Shown piece by piece: positions 8,220-16,005 of a stretch of DNA of 64,000 bases (positions are counted from its first letter, which is position 1; every line of letters begins with the position of its first letter). This DNA comes from CAZSMC01 sp964607755 (GTDB taxonomy: Bacteria > Zhuqueibacterota > Zhuqueibacteria > Residuimicrobiales > Krinioviventaceae), in the NCBI GenBank assembly GCA_964607755.1, contig CAZSMC010000005.1, positions 1 through 64,000 on the forward strand. The letters run 5' to 3'. The notes under the pieces were generated by a model. It saw only the letters and a program-made list of their open reading frames with translations. It was not told where the DNA came from and made no database searches. The position numbers were made by a program, and so were the translations under genes.

Positions 8220-9542
8220 ATGCGCGTCCAGAATATTATTATGAAAAAACGTCAGGGGAAAGCGTTATCTGCCGAGGACATTGATTTTGTCGTGCAAAAA
8301 TATACCAGGGATGATATTCCGGATTACCAGATAGCAGCGTTGCTCATGGCCATTGTGCTGCGTGGCATGACGTATCAGGAGACAGCCAACCTCACCCGGT
8401 CCATGCTGAAATCCGGGGAGCACATCGATTTCAGTGGACTCTACGGGCCAAAAATTGACAAACACAGCACTGGCGGAGTGGGCGATAAAATATCGCTCAT
8501 CCTGGCTCCGTTAATGGCTGCGGCGGGACTCTATGTGCCGATGATGTCCGGACGTGCACTCGCGCACAGCGGCGGCACCTTAGACAAGCTCGAAGCTATT
8601 CCCGGATTTCGAACCAACTTGTCTGTAGCTGAACTGGTAGATCAGGTAAAAAAGCTCGGCATTGCCATGTTTGGCCAGACAGAAAAAATCGCGCCAGCCG
8701 ATAAAAAAATGTATGCCCTGCGCGATGCTACAGCAACCATCGAATCCGTGCCGCTCATCACAGCGAGTATCCTGTCAAAAAAACTGGCAGAGGGCATAGA
8801 CGGCCTGGTCATGGACGTCAAAGCTGGGTCCGGTGCTTTTATGCAAACCCTCGAACAGGCCGAAGAACTGGCAGATAATATCATTCACACGGCTGAGCTC
8901 AATGATTTGCCGACTGTGGCTTTGATTACCAACATGAATCAGCCGCTCGGCTACGCTGTGGGCAACTGGCTCGAAACCCGCGAAGCGATTCAATGTTTAC
9001 GAAATGAGGGACCAAAAGATCTCATGGACCTCACATTTGCTCTTGGCACTGAAATGTTCTTCCTGGGCAAACGCGCTGAAAATGAGATTGATGCCCGCTC
9101 ACAGCTTGAAAAACACATTTCTAACGGGTCCGCTTTTGAAAAATTCAAACAAATGGTGGCAGACCAGGGCGGCGATATCCGGTTCATCGAATCGCCGGAA
9201 GATTACCCAGCTTCAAAATTTGAGCAGCCAATTTTCGCTGAACAATCCGGTATAATCCACCAACTCGATGCCAGAACTATCGGCATCGTTGTGATGAAAC
9301 TTGGCGGCGGACGCGCAGTGATGAGTGACACCATCGATCCCAAAGCCGGCATTATACTTACGAAAAAAATTGGTGATGCAGTGCAAAAAGGTGAACTCCT
9401 GGCAACGATGTATACGGATCGCGAAAAAAAGATTCGCCACGTTGCCGGTCAGGTAAAAGAAGCTATTGTTATCAATAAAGAGCCGGTGCAGCGTCAACCT
9501 CTGATTTTCAAAAAACGAACACGACAAAACGACAATCTTTGA
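8220..9542 (+). CDS. deoA: Pyrimidine-nucleoside (thymidine) phosphorylase
   Basis: Phosphorolysis of thymidine/uridine to base plus (deoxy)ribose 1-phosphate. The 440-residue protein fits the family, with an N-terminal helical domain and then the signature HSGGTLDKLE (about residue 118). The phosphate-binding DKHSTGGVGDK is near residue 80 and the C-terminal domain contains the KLGGGRA motif. Bacillus-type pyrimidine-nucleoside phosphorylase (pdp) is indistinguishable by eye from thymidine phosphorylase. The gene starts 5 nt after the glycosyltransferase and ends 12 nt before rfbC, so it is co-transcribed with surface-sugar genes, an unusual setting. Confidence 0.93.
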   Translation: MRVQNIIMKKRQGKALSAEDIDFVVQKYTRDDIPDYQIAALLMAIVLRGMTYQETANLTRSMLKSGEHIDFSGLYGPKIDKHSTGGVGDKISLILAPLMAAAGLYVPMMSGRALAHSGGTLDKLEAIPGFRTNLSVAELVDQVKKLGIAMFGQTEKIAPADKKMYALRDATATIESVPLITASILSKKLAEGIDGLVMDVKAGSGAFMQTLEQAEELADNIIHTAELNDLPTVALITNMNQPLGYAVGNWLETREAIQCLRNEGPKDLMDLTFALGTEMFFLGKRAENEIDARSQLEKHISNGSAFEKFKQMVADQGGDIRFIESPEDYPASKFEQPIFAEQSGIIHQLDARTIGIVVMKLGGGRAVMSDTIDPKAGIILTKKIGDAVQKGELLATMYTDREKKIRHVAGQVKEAIVINKEPVQRQPLIFKKRTRQNDNL

Positions 9543-9554
9543 CAGGAGTACGAA

Positions 9555-10109
9555 ATGCGATTTACTTCGACTGACATACAGGATGTATTACTCATCGAAC
9601 CGCAGGTCCACGGCGACAGCCGGGGCTATTTTATGGAAATCTATAAAAAACCGTTATTCGAGAAAAATGGCATCACTGAAGAGTTTGTGCAAGATAATGT
9701 GAGTAGTTCCGTGAAAGGCACATTGCGCGGTTTGCATTATCAACTGAATCCGCACGCCCAGGGTAAATTAGTGCGTGTATTTCGTGGGGCTGTTTTCGAT
9801 GTTGCTGTGGATATTCGTCACGGCTCGCCCACTTTTGGTAAATGGGTGGGGGGTGAGTTGTCAGCGGAAAATAAAATAGCCATGTACATTCCGCCTGGAT
9901 GCGCTCATGGGTTTTATGTGTTATCCGAAACAGCAGAGTTCACATATAAATGCACGTCTCTTTACGCGCCTCAGGCTGAACGCGGTATTATCTGGAACGA
10001 TACGGATATTGGCATTGACTGGCCGATCCGGGATAAAGCTCTGATTCTTTCTGAAAAGGATAAAAAGAACCCGGCGCTCAAAGATGCCGAGATTAATTAC
10101 ACTTTTTAA
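9555..10109 (+). CDS. rfbC: dTDP-4-dehydrorhamnose 3,5-epimerase
   Basis: Cupin-fold epimerase of dTDP-L-rhamnose synthesis. It has 184 residues, the normal length. The diagnostic LRGLHYQ (active-site His) is near residue 60, followed by GAVFDVAVDIR and the second conserved block IPPGCAHGFYVLSE. AGGAG is 8 nt before the ATG. The other rhamnose genes (rfbA, rfbB, rfbD) are not in the window, so this gene is separated from the usual cluster. Its partner on the 3' side is a 57-residue Cys-rich protein. Confidence 0.95.
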   Translation: MRFTSTDIQDVLLIEPQVHGDSRGYFMEIYKKPLFEKNGITEEFVQDNVSSSVKGTLRGLHYQLNPHAQGKLVRVFRGAVFDVAVDIRHGSPTFGKWVGGELSAENKIAMYIPPGCAHGFYVLSETAEFTYKCTSLYAPQAERGIIWNDTDIGIDWPIRDKALILSEKDKKNPALKDAEINYTF

Positions 10110-10154
10110 TAACGAAAATCGGAGCGTCGTTTCCCATGTTAAAGGAGAATCATC

Positions 10155-10328
10155 ATGCCAAAATGTCAGGATATGAAAGTGGGTGAAACCTACTGGTGTC
10201 CCGATTGCGGATTCGAGATCAAAGTTATAGAAGAATGCACCCATCGGCACAGCAAAGACACCGGACACGATGAATGCGATCAGGATAGCGGGTTAACATG
10301 TTGTGGGAAGCCGTTGCAGAAAAAGTAA
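10155..10328 (+). CDS. 57-residue Cys-rich zinc-ribbon-like protein
   Basis: Short reading frame with a good ribosome site (AGGAG 7 nt upstream of the ATG), 45 nt after rfbC. The product begins MPKCQDMKVGETYWCPDCGF and has seven cysteines in 57 residues: C4, the CPDC pair, two single cysteines in a His-rich middle (ECTHRHSKDTGHDEC), and an adjacent CC near the end. The pattern suggests a metal-binding knuckle, possibly desulfoferrodoxin- or rubredoxin-like in spirit, but I do not recognise a named family. The stop codon is TAA at 10326. The strong Shine-Dalgarno sequence and the Cys/His pattern are the support for a real gene. Confidence 0.7.
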   Translation: MPKCQDMKVGETYWCPDCGFEIKVIEECTHRHSKDTGHDECDQDSGLTCCGKPLQKK

Positions 10329-10678
10329 TCTTCCATGATGTCAAAATTTCTATAAATTTTTATATTTAATTTAAAAGTTCATATCAAAAAACCGCCGAGA
10401 TCACAAAGAACGCAAAGAAATAATTCTTTAAAATGTATGCTTTTTCAGTGCAAAACCAAATATAACCTTGGGAATTAGAATAGAACTAACTTGGTGATCA
10501 CTGCAATTATATTAAATATTTTCTTGTTGAAACAACTCCAAAAAGGTCTCAATATGCGACTATTGAAAATTTTACCATCCTTTCCAAACTAAGGGTCGAA
10601 TAAATCAAACAACAGTTTTGTTTAATAATTGATCCTGTATTTCTAAACCTTAACAATCATAAAAATTGGAGGAAAGGC
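10329..10678. other. Intergenic stretch with a short repeat remnant
   Basis: No gene is seen in this 350-base A/T-rich gap. At 10391-10420 there is ACCGCCGAGATCACAAAGAA followed by CGCAAAGAAA. This resembles a purine-rich dispersed repeat (CGCAAAGAACGCAAAG-like) that I know from many bacterial genomes. Only this fragment is present, so it is recorded as a remnant. The last bases hold the GGAGGA ribosome site of the GH97 gene. Confidence 0.35.
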
Positions 10679-12649
10679 ATGAAACGTACAACACTTTTTT
10701 GCGTCATTTTAATGTTACTTGCTGTTGGTTTGTATTTAAACTGTGCGCAAATTGAACCGCCCGTGGAAGTGAGTTCACCGGATGGAAATGTGACAATAAG
10801 TTTAGACCTCAATGAAAACGGCGCGCCGGTTTATTCTGTTGCTTACAAGGATTGCACAGTTATCACTCCGTCACCGCTTGGACTGCAATTTAAGGAAACC
10901 GGGTTATGGTCGGATGGATTACAGATCAAAAAAGTCGAGCGTGCAACCATCGATGACACTTATGATGTGATTGCCGGAAAAAGCAAAACAGCCCGCGATC
11001 ATTGTGAGGAACTCGTTGTTTCCTTGCAGGAAAACAAATCACCGAACCGGCAAATAAACATAGTTTTGCGCGCCTATAATGACGGCGCTGCTTTCCGATA
11101 TGTCATTCCTCCCCAGGCCAAACTGGATTCGTTCGAAATCGTTCAGGAAAAAACGGAATTTCACTTTGCCGGCAATTACTCGTGCTGGGCTCTGATTCTC
11201 GATCATTTCAACACCAGTTACGAAAGCGAATATATTCCCATGAAGCTGAACGACATTACCGGGGACAGCCTCGTAGGCTTGCCACTCACCATGCAAATCG
11301 AAGACGGTCCGGCTCTAGCATTGACTGAAGCCAACCTCACCCATTACGCCGGCATGTATGTAAAAGGGGTTGGTGAGAATGCTCTGATGTCAACGCTGTC
11401 ACCGTTGCCGAATGCAGACAGTGTGTGCGTAAAAGCAAAAACTCCGGCACAAACACCCTGGCGCGTTTTAATGATCGGGGAGCAACCGGGCGATCTCATC
11501 GAGTCTGATATTATTCTCAACCTGAATGAACCGTTAGCCCTCGAGGACCCATCATGGATTGAACCCGGACTCGTGACCTGGGACTGGTGGTCTGGCCAGA
11601 TGGCTATTGATCCGCCGTTCGAACGCGGCATGAACAACGCCACAATGAAGCATTACATCGATTTTGCCGCTGAGGGCGGATTCAAATACATGCTCGTCGA
11701 TGCCGGGTGGTACGGCCAGCACCGGGATGGCAGTGCCGATATAACCACAATGATTCCAGAGATTGATATTCCGGCGCTTGTGGAATACGCCGGAGAACAA
11801 AATGTCGACATTCTCATTTGGCTGAACTGGAAGAGCGTCCAGCAGCAAATGGATGAAGCGTTTCCGCTTTACGAGGACTGGGGTGTGAAAGGTGTAAAAA
11901 TTGATTACATGAACCGTGACGACCAGGAAATGGTCAAATTTTATCATCAGGCGGTAAAAAAAGCAGCCGAGCATCACTTGTGCGTTGATTTCCACGGCGC
12001 GTATAAACCTACCGGATTCCGCCGCACCTATCCAAATCTGATGACGCGCGAAGGCGTGTTGGGTCTGGAATATCTGAAATGGAGCGACCGTGCCGATCCA
12101 GAACATAACGTCACTATTCCGTTCACCCGAATGCTTGCCGGGCCTATGGACTACACGCCCGGTGCATTCACCAATGTCACAAAAGAAAATTTCACCGCAC
12201 AGGGCGAGGCACCGATGGCTATGGGTACGCGGTGCCATCAACTGGCCATGTACGTGATCTATGAGAGTCCGCTGCAAATGGTCAGCGATTACCCGGAAAA
12301 CTATCTCAACGAGCCAGGATTCGAATTCATCAAAAAAGTACCCGCAGCCTGGGATGAAACGCGCGTGCTCTCTGGTGAGATCGGAAATTATATCGTCATG
12401 GCGCGCAAAAAGGGAGATAACTGGTATGTTGGAGCCATGACAGACTGGGACAGCCGGACGTTGCCAATTCCCCTTGACTTTTTGGATAACACGGAATATG
12501 ATGTACAGATTTTTGCAGATGGCCCGGCCGCTTCTGAAAAGCCGGAACGCGTGTCGATTACAGAAACAAGAGTAACATCTCAGGATGAACTTGAGGCGGA
12601 ACTGGCGCCAGGCGGCGGGTATGCGGCGGTTTTTACACCGGTTCAGTAA
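10679..12649 (+). CDS. GH97 glycoside hydrolase, lipoprotein
   Basis: Retaining or inverting alpha-glucosidase/alpha-galactosidase of family GH97. The 656-residue length fits. A lipoprotein signal with LYLNC puts the modified Cys at 22, so the enzyme is probably anchored in the periplasm or outer membrane. The order is an N-terminal beta-sandwich (about 25-290), a TIM barrel starting at TWDWWSGQ (about 300), and a C-terminal beta domain. Barrel motifs are MLVDAGWYG, GVKGVKIDYMNRDDQ (Asp as in the retaining alpha-galactosidase subgroup) and LMTREGVLGLEY. GGAGGA stands close upstream of the ATG. Which anomer and sugar it cuts is not settled by sequence alone. Confidence 0.9.
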   Translation: MKRTTLFCVILMLLAVGLYLNCAQIEPPVEVSSPDGNVTISLDLNENGAPVYSVAYKDCTVITPSPLGLQFKETGLWSDGLQIKKVERATIDDTYDVIAGKSKTARDHCEELVVSLQENKSPNRQINIVLRAYNDGAAFRYVIPPQAKLDSFEIVQEKTEFHFAGNYSCWALILDHFNTSYESEYIPMKLNDITGDSLVGLPLTMQIEDGPALALTEANLTHYAGMYVKGVGENALMSTLSPLPNADSVCVKAKTPAQTPWRVLMIGEQPGDLIESDIILNLNEPLALEDPSWIEPGLVTWDWWSGQMAIDPPFERGMNNATMKHYIDFAAEGGFKYMLVDAGWYGQHRDGSADITTMIPEIDIPALVEYAGEQNVDILIWLNWKSVQQQMDEAFPLYEDWGVKGVKIDYMNRDDQEMVKFYHQAVKKAAEHHLCVDFHGAYKPTGFRRTYPNLMTREGVLGLEYLKWSDRADPEHNVTIPFTRMLAGPMDYTPGAFTNVTKENFTAQGEAPMAMGTRCHQLAMYVIYESPLQMVSDYPENYLNEPGFEFIKKVPAAWDETRVLSGEIGNYIVMARKKGDNWYVGAMTDWDSRTLPIPLDFLDNTEYDVQIFADGPAASEKPERVSITETRVTSQDELEAELAPGGGYAAVFTPVQ

Positions 12650-12671
12650 TCAAAATTTCAGCTAACAAAAC

Positions 12672-12699
12672 AAAGCCCTGTGTCTTCTTGCAGGGCTTT
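12672..12699 (+). terminator. Hairpin after the GH97 gene
   Basis: 9-bp stem AAAGCCCTG/CAGGGCTTT with a 10-nt loop, 22 nt after the stop codon, followed by ACTTTAATCC. A reasonable intrinsic terminator for the GH97 gene. Confidence 0.7.
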
Positions 12700-12710
12700 A
12701 CTTTAATCCT

Positions 12711-12805
12711 AACAAGGGGTCGCTCTTAGGAAATAATAAATTTGCGTAATTTATAATTAATCAAAGATTTACGATATTGTTCAAATCCTAAAGCGACCCC
12801 TTGTT
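12711..12805. repeat. 95-bp inverted-repeat element between convergent genes
   Basis: The left arm AACAAGGGGTCGCTCTTAGG (12711-12730) is answered by the right arm CCTAAAGCGACCCCTTGTT (12787-12805), giving about 19 paired bases with one bulge. The arms enclose 56 A/T-rich bases. It sits between the ends of the GH97 gene and the convergent transglutaminase-like gene. It could be a small palindromic mobile element or a large two-way terminator. I find no flanking target duplication. A shorter GGGGTCGCTCTAA occurs alone near 15470. Confidence 0.6.
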
Positions 12806-12859
12806 GGGGACTATGGCTTTTTCGACAGACTCGGAAGGTGTGCTACAAATCTCTTGGCA

Positions 12860-15229
12860 TTATTTTAGCAAGAGCAAAGATCGCGTCTTGACAAAAGATT
12901 CTGTCTGCATGCGATAGAAATACAATCCTGAGGACACTGCCTTCCCTGTTTGATCTCTGCCACCCCAATTGACGAGATGGTTACCGGCAGTAGTTTCCTC
13001 ATCCCATAAAACAGTGACCATCCTGCCGATGGCATCATAAATTTTTAGCGAAACATGGCATTTATGCGGAACAGTGAAGGAAATTATGGTGTGATGATTG
13101 AACGGATTTGGGTAACTCTGCGATAATGTAAATTCTGCCGGTTGTGAACGCCGTTCCTCAACGTCGCTTACGCGAGTTGCGACACGGGATGGTCCTCCAG
13201 CGATACCGGAGGATGAAACAGCCGCCACTCGAAAGTATGGCAACGAATCTTTTGTAACCTTAAAATGAGTGTCCGATGTTTGCCCGATAAAAGTGGACGA
13301 ATCCGGCGTAAATCCGTGCGGTTCCGAACTGCCGTAAATGAGGTAGCTCTCCGGTGGCAGTCCATCAGGATTGTATTCCCAGGACAACAACTGTCCTTTA
13401 TCAACATTGGTTACCTTGACGTTGCAGGGGGGCATGACGGTATTCGGTGTAAACGACCAGGTGTCGCTCCATTCACTCCAGGCGCCGTGTTCGTCTTTGG
13501 CGCGAACGCGCCAGTAATACGTTTTATCGTGATTTAAAAATCCAGCAACCGGGATTTCAAAAGCATTCAAATCAGACTCGAGCACATGAGTGTACATGTT
13601 AAAAGTCGGCGATAACGGAAAACGCATATCCGGACGATCCGAGAGCAAGAATTCATAATTTACGATCTCATCTCCGTCCGGGTCTCTGGCAGGCTCCCAT
13701 CGAAAGGTAAACATCGATCCATCGACATTTTCACCATCACCGGGAAAAACCGGATAAAAATCCGATAATGGCGGCTTGTTTCCCAAAGATTCCTGCCAGC
13801 GGACCGTTACCTCTACGTTCCTGTCATTGTTCGAATCGGTGTACTCGATCTCATTTTCACTCAGCCGCAAAGACGGCATAAAATGAGTTGTCGTTTGCAC
13901 AAGAGATTTGATTGACAAATCATAAATCCGGCAATCCTCAACATTGTTTTGTGCCTGCATATTAAACCGTAAAAAGAACCTGTAATCCCGGCTGCCTTTC
14001 TTATAGTTATCGATGAGTCGATTCAAGTGGATTTTTTCTGAGACCCGCCCCGTATCTGCAGCCTGCCACGCCGGATACCAGGAGGAGCCATTCGGTGAAA
14101 ACTCGATCCAGATCGAATCCTGCACGGTGCGACGATAGAAATCGAGTGTTACGTCCGAATCCAGAAAAACAAACGGTGAATCAAATGCTATCTTGAAACG
14201 TGCTTTGCCCGAACTATCTGGTTTCAAAAACAAGTCCTCATTTGCATCTAACTGCACGGTCACATTATGATGAGCATCAAACAGAGAGCTCAAAGAACAT
14301 TGACCGAAAGCTGGCTGATATTCAAAACGGCTATTGGCAATAAAATAGGGAAACGGAGATGGCGGGCTGCCGCGCTCGTGTGAAATTTGGTTCGGTTCTG
14401 TCCAGTCAAAAATAAACGCCTCGCCAGGCCGCAAATTGAAATCCAGGCTATGCTCCACACACGGCGATAGAGTGACACTTTGATTGCTGGGGTTATAAAG
14501 CAAGGTCGGATCGATTTTGGGGATTCGATTTTTCCCATAGTGATGTGTACGCCAGATGAGATACTTGTCATTGACAACATCATCCCGCCCTAAAAGTGTT
14601 TCGTTGTCATAATCCAGATAAAACACCTCAACATCCATATCAATAATGACAAAGCGGTCTTTGATCCACACTTCCGGAATGTGATGCATGATCCCGGATT
14701 GCGTTCGCAACGACCATTGCCGGGATTCACGGTCAATAAGCTCTGCCATGCTGGTTATGACCGTGGATGCGGAGCCGCAGGTGAGGTACCCGTAAATTCC
14801 CAGCAATCTTAGCGGATTCGAAATAGAGCAGCCTGATGCCGGTGAACGAAAGTGGATTCGGTTACGAACAAAAAATGCCCACATCGCCAGCGCTTTTTCT
14901 TTGTCTGTCTCTGCGTCGCGAAAGATTTCATCCATCAGGCTTTCGTTATCGTACCATCGGCCGGTGTCATTGAAAATCAGGCGGGGCGCATGCACTGTCG
15001 TGAAACCACAATTGCGGATGCTGACGGTTTTCATTGGCTGGAATCCCTGCACCCGGTTTCTGGCATAGCCGTGCGAATAGGTATTTTCCGCGTCCAGATA
15101 ACCGGCCATGTGAATAGTTCCAGAGTCCGGCGAACCGGTAAAATTAAATGTCTGCGACTTTTCGGTTACTTTTGAGAAAACGGGACAACTTAGCCCGCTG
15201 ATGATTAAAAAGCAGAGTAATCTTTTCAT
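12860..15229 (-). CDS. Secreted transglutaminase-like protein with FN3 and sorting tail
   Basis: A 789-residue exported protein with signal peptide MKRLLCFLIISGLSCPVFSK. Residues about 80-240 look like a transglutaminase/peptidase-like core: Cys in YLTCGSASTVI, His in HHIPEVWI and Asp in IDMDVEVFYLD, in catalytic order. Next come beta-rich segments and one or two fibronectin type III-like modules (WRVRAKDEHGAWSEWSDTW). The protein ends in an Ig-like sorting tail with SQSYPNPFNHHT and GLYFYRMQT. The tail implies export across the outer membrane or surface anchoring, as for T9SS-type cargo in the FCB group. The substrate is not known. It lies convergent to GH97 within the glycan region. Confidence 0.75.
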   Translation of the reverse strand: MKRLLCFLIISGLSCPVFSKVTEKSQTFNFTGSPDSGTIHMAGYLDAENTYSHGYARNRVQGFQPMKTVSIRNCGFTTVHAPRLIFNDTGRWYDNESLMDEIFRDAETDKEKALAMWAFFVRNRIHFRSPASGCSISNPLRLLGIYGYLTCGSASTVITSMAELIDRESRQWSLRTQSGIMHHIPEVWIKDRFVIIDMDVEVFYLDYDNETLLGRDDVVNDKYLIWRTHHYGKNRIPKIDPTLLYNPSNQSVTLSPCVEHSLDFNLRPGEAFIFDWTEPNQISHERGSPPSPFPYFIANSRFEYQPAFGQCSLSSLFDAHHNVTVQLDANEDLFLKPDSSGKARFKIAFDSPFVFLDSDVTLDFYRRTVQDSIWIEFSPNGSSWYPAWQAADTGRVSEKIHLNRLIDNYKKGSRDYRFFLRFNMQAQNNVEDCRIYDLSIKSLVQTTTHFMPSLRLSENEIEYTDSNNDRNVEVTVRWQESLGNKPPLSDFYPVFPGDGENVDGSMFTFRWEPARDPDGDEIVNYEFLLSDRPDMRFPLSPTFNMYTHVLESDLNAFEIPVAGFLNHDKTYYWRVRAKDEHGAWSEWSDTWSFTPNTVMPPCNVKVTNVDKGQLLSWEYNPDGLPPESYLIYGSSEPHGFTPDSSTFIGQTSDTHFKVTKDSLPYFRVAAVSSSGIAGGPSRVATRVSDVEERRSQPAEFTLSQSYPNPFNHHTIISFTVPHKCHVSLKIYDAIGRMVTVLWDEETTAGNHLVNWGGRDQTGKAVSSGLYFYRMQTESFVKTRSLLLLK

Positions 15230-15552
15230 AACAACCCCCGTTAAATTGTGATGCCTTTAAAAATTAAACATTGAATTTATTAATTCGATAAATCTCGAGT
15301 CCATTTTTCGCTGAACAACGGTCATGTCTGTCTCCTACAACGCTCAAACTTTGATTTTTATTCGGGGACTGATTGCTATAGTGCCGTTTTTCCGCCGCAT
15401 TATATTGTAACATCGTCATTGGCTTCATTGTTTCGCCAGAGTCGAGTTGCGGGGTCGCTCTAATGAGTTACCTCAATATGTATTTTATAAAATTAACAAC
15501 AACTGCTCATAATGCCAAATGATTTTTCCGCTCAAGAATGAACATAGAAATT

Positions 15553-15758
15553 GTAAAAGCTCAGTCTTGGGTGGAAGTTTTAATATTTGGGCACTAAAGT
15601 GCCTATTAAAGAATCTCTATAATAACCTCGACTTAAAAGTCGGGGCTATAATATTGCCCCGAACTTTATCTCGGGGTTAAAGATGACCTCTCAACATAAC
15701 GGGTTTTAGCCCACTTTTGTAATGCTGCAAAGATTTTCTCCCATCAATAAGCTTTTAC
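15553..15758 (+). mobile_element. 206-bp MITE-like element, copy A
   Basis: Non-coding element, flanked by a perfect 8-bp direct repeat TAGAAATT (15545-15552 and 15759-15766). Its ends are GTAAAAGCTCA and, inverted, GTAAAAGCTTA (one mismatch in 11). The inverse complement of 34196-34401 aligns over the full 206 bases with no gap and 17 differences by hand count (about 92%). Inside are several small stems, for example GGCACT/AGTGCC (15590-15603), and a degenerate version of the CCCCGA/TCGGGG stems of copy B. No reading frame of note. The rest of the 15230-16005 gap holds no gene that I can support. Confidence 0.9.
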
Positions 15759-16005
15759 TAGAAATTGCTTTTTACGCTTGCTTTTAATCCTTCCTTTCCA
15801 TACCATTAATAATGATTCATTTACATGAATCTCGGCCATTGTGCTGTCATATCGGTCGTGCACATATTAGCCGATTAAAACACCGGCTGCTTTAAACCGT
15901 TTCCAGCTCAGTTTCAATTTTCATTTTAACAGTTCCTTCAAGTGCCCGAGAATGATAAACTTATACTGTAATCAAAATAAAAATCACATTTTTGAGGAGA
16001 GCAAA

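Noticed and set aside
15300..15540. Possible gene or RNA upstream of MITE copy A
   Set aside because: No frame with a ribosome site, no tRNA-like fold and no repeat apart from a lone GGGGTCGCTC.
15553..15758. Possibility that the repeated 206-bp unit is a riboswitch or conserved leader RNA
   Set aside because: The two copies lie in opposite directions relative to their neighbours, have terminal inverted repeats and separate target duplications; this fits insertion, not a leader.
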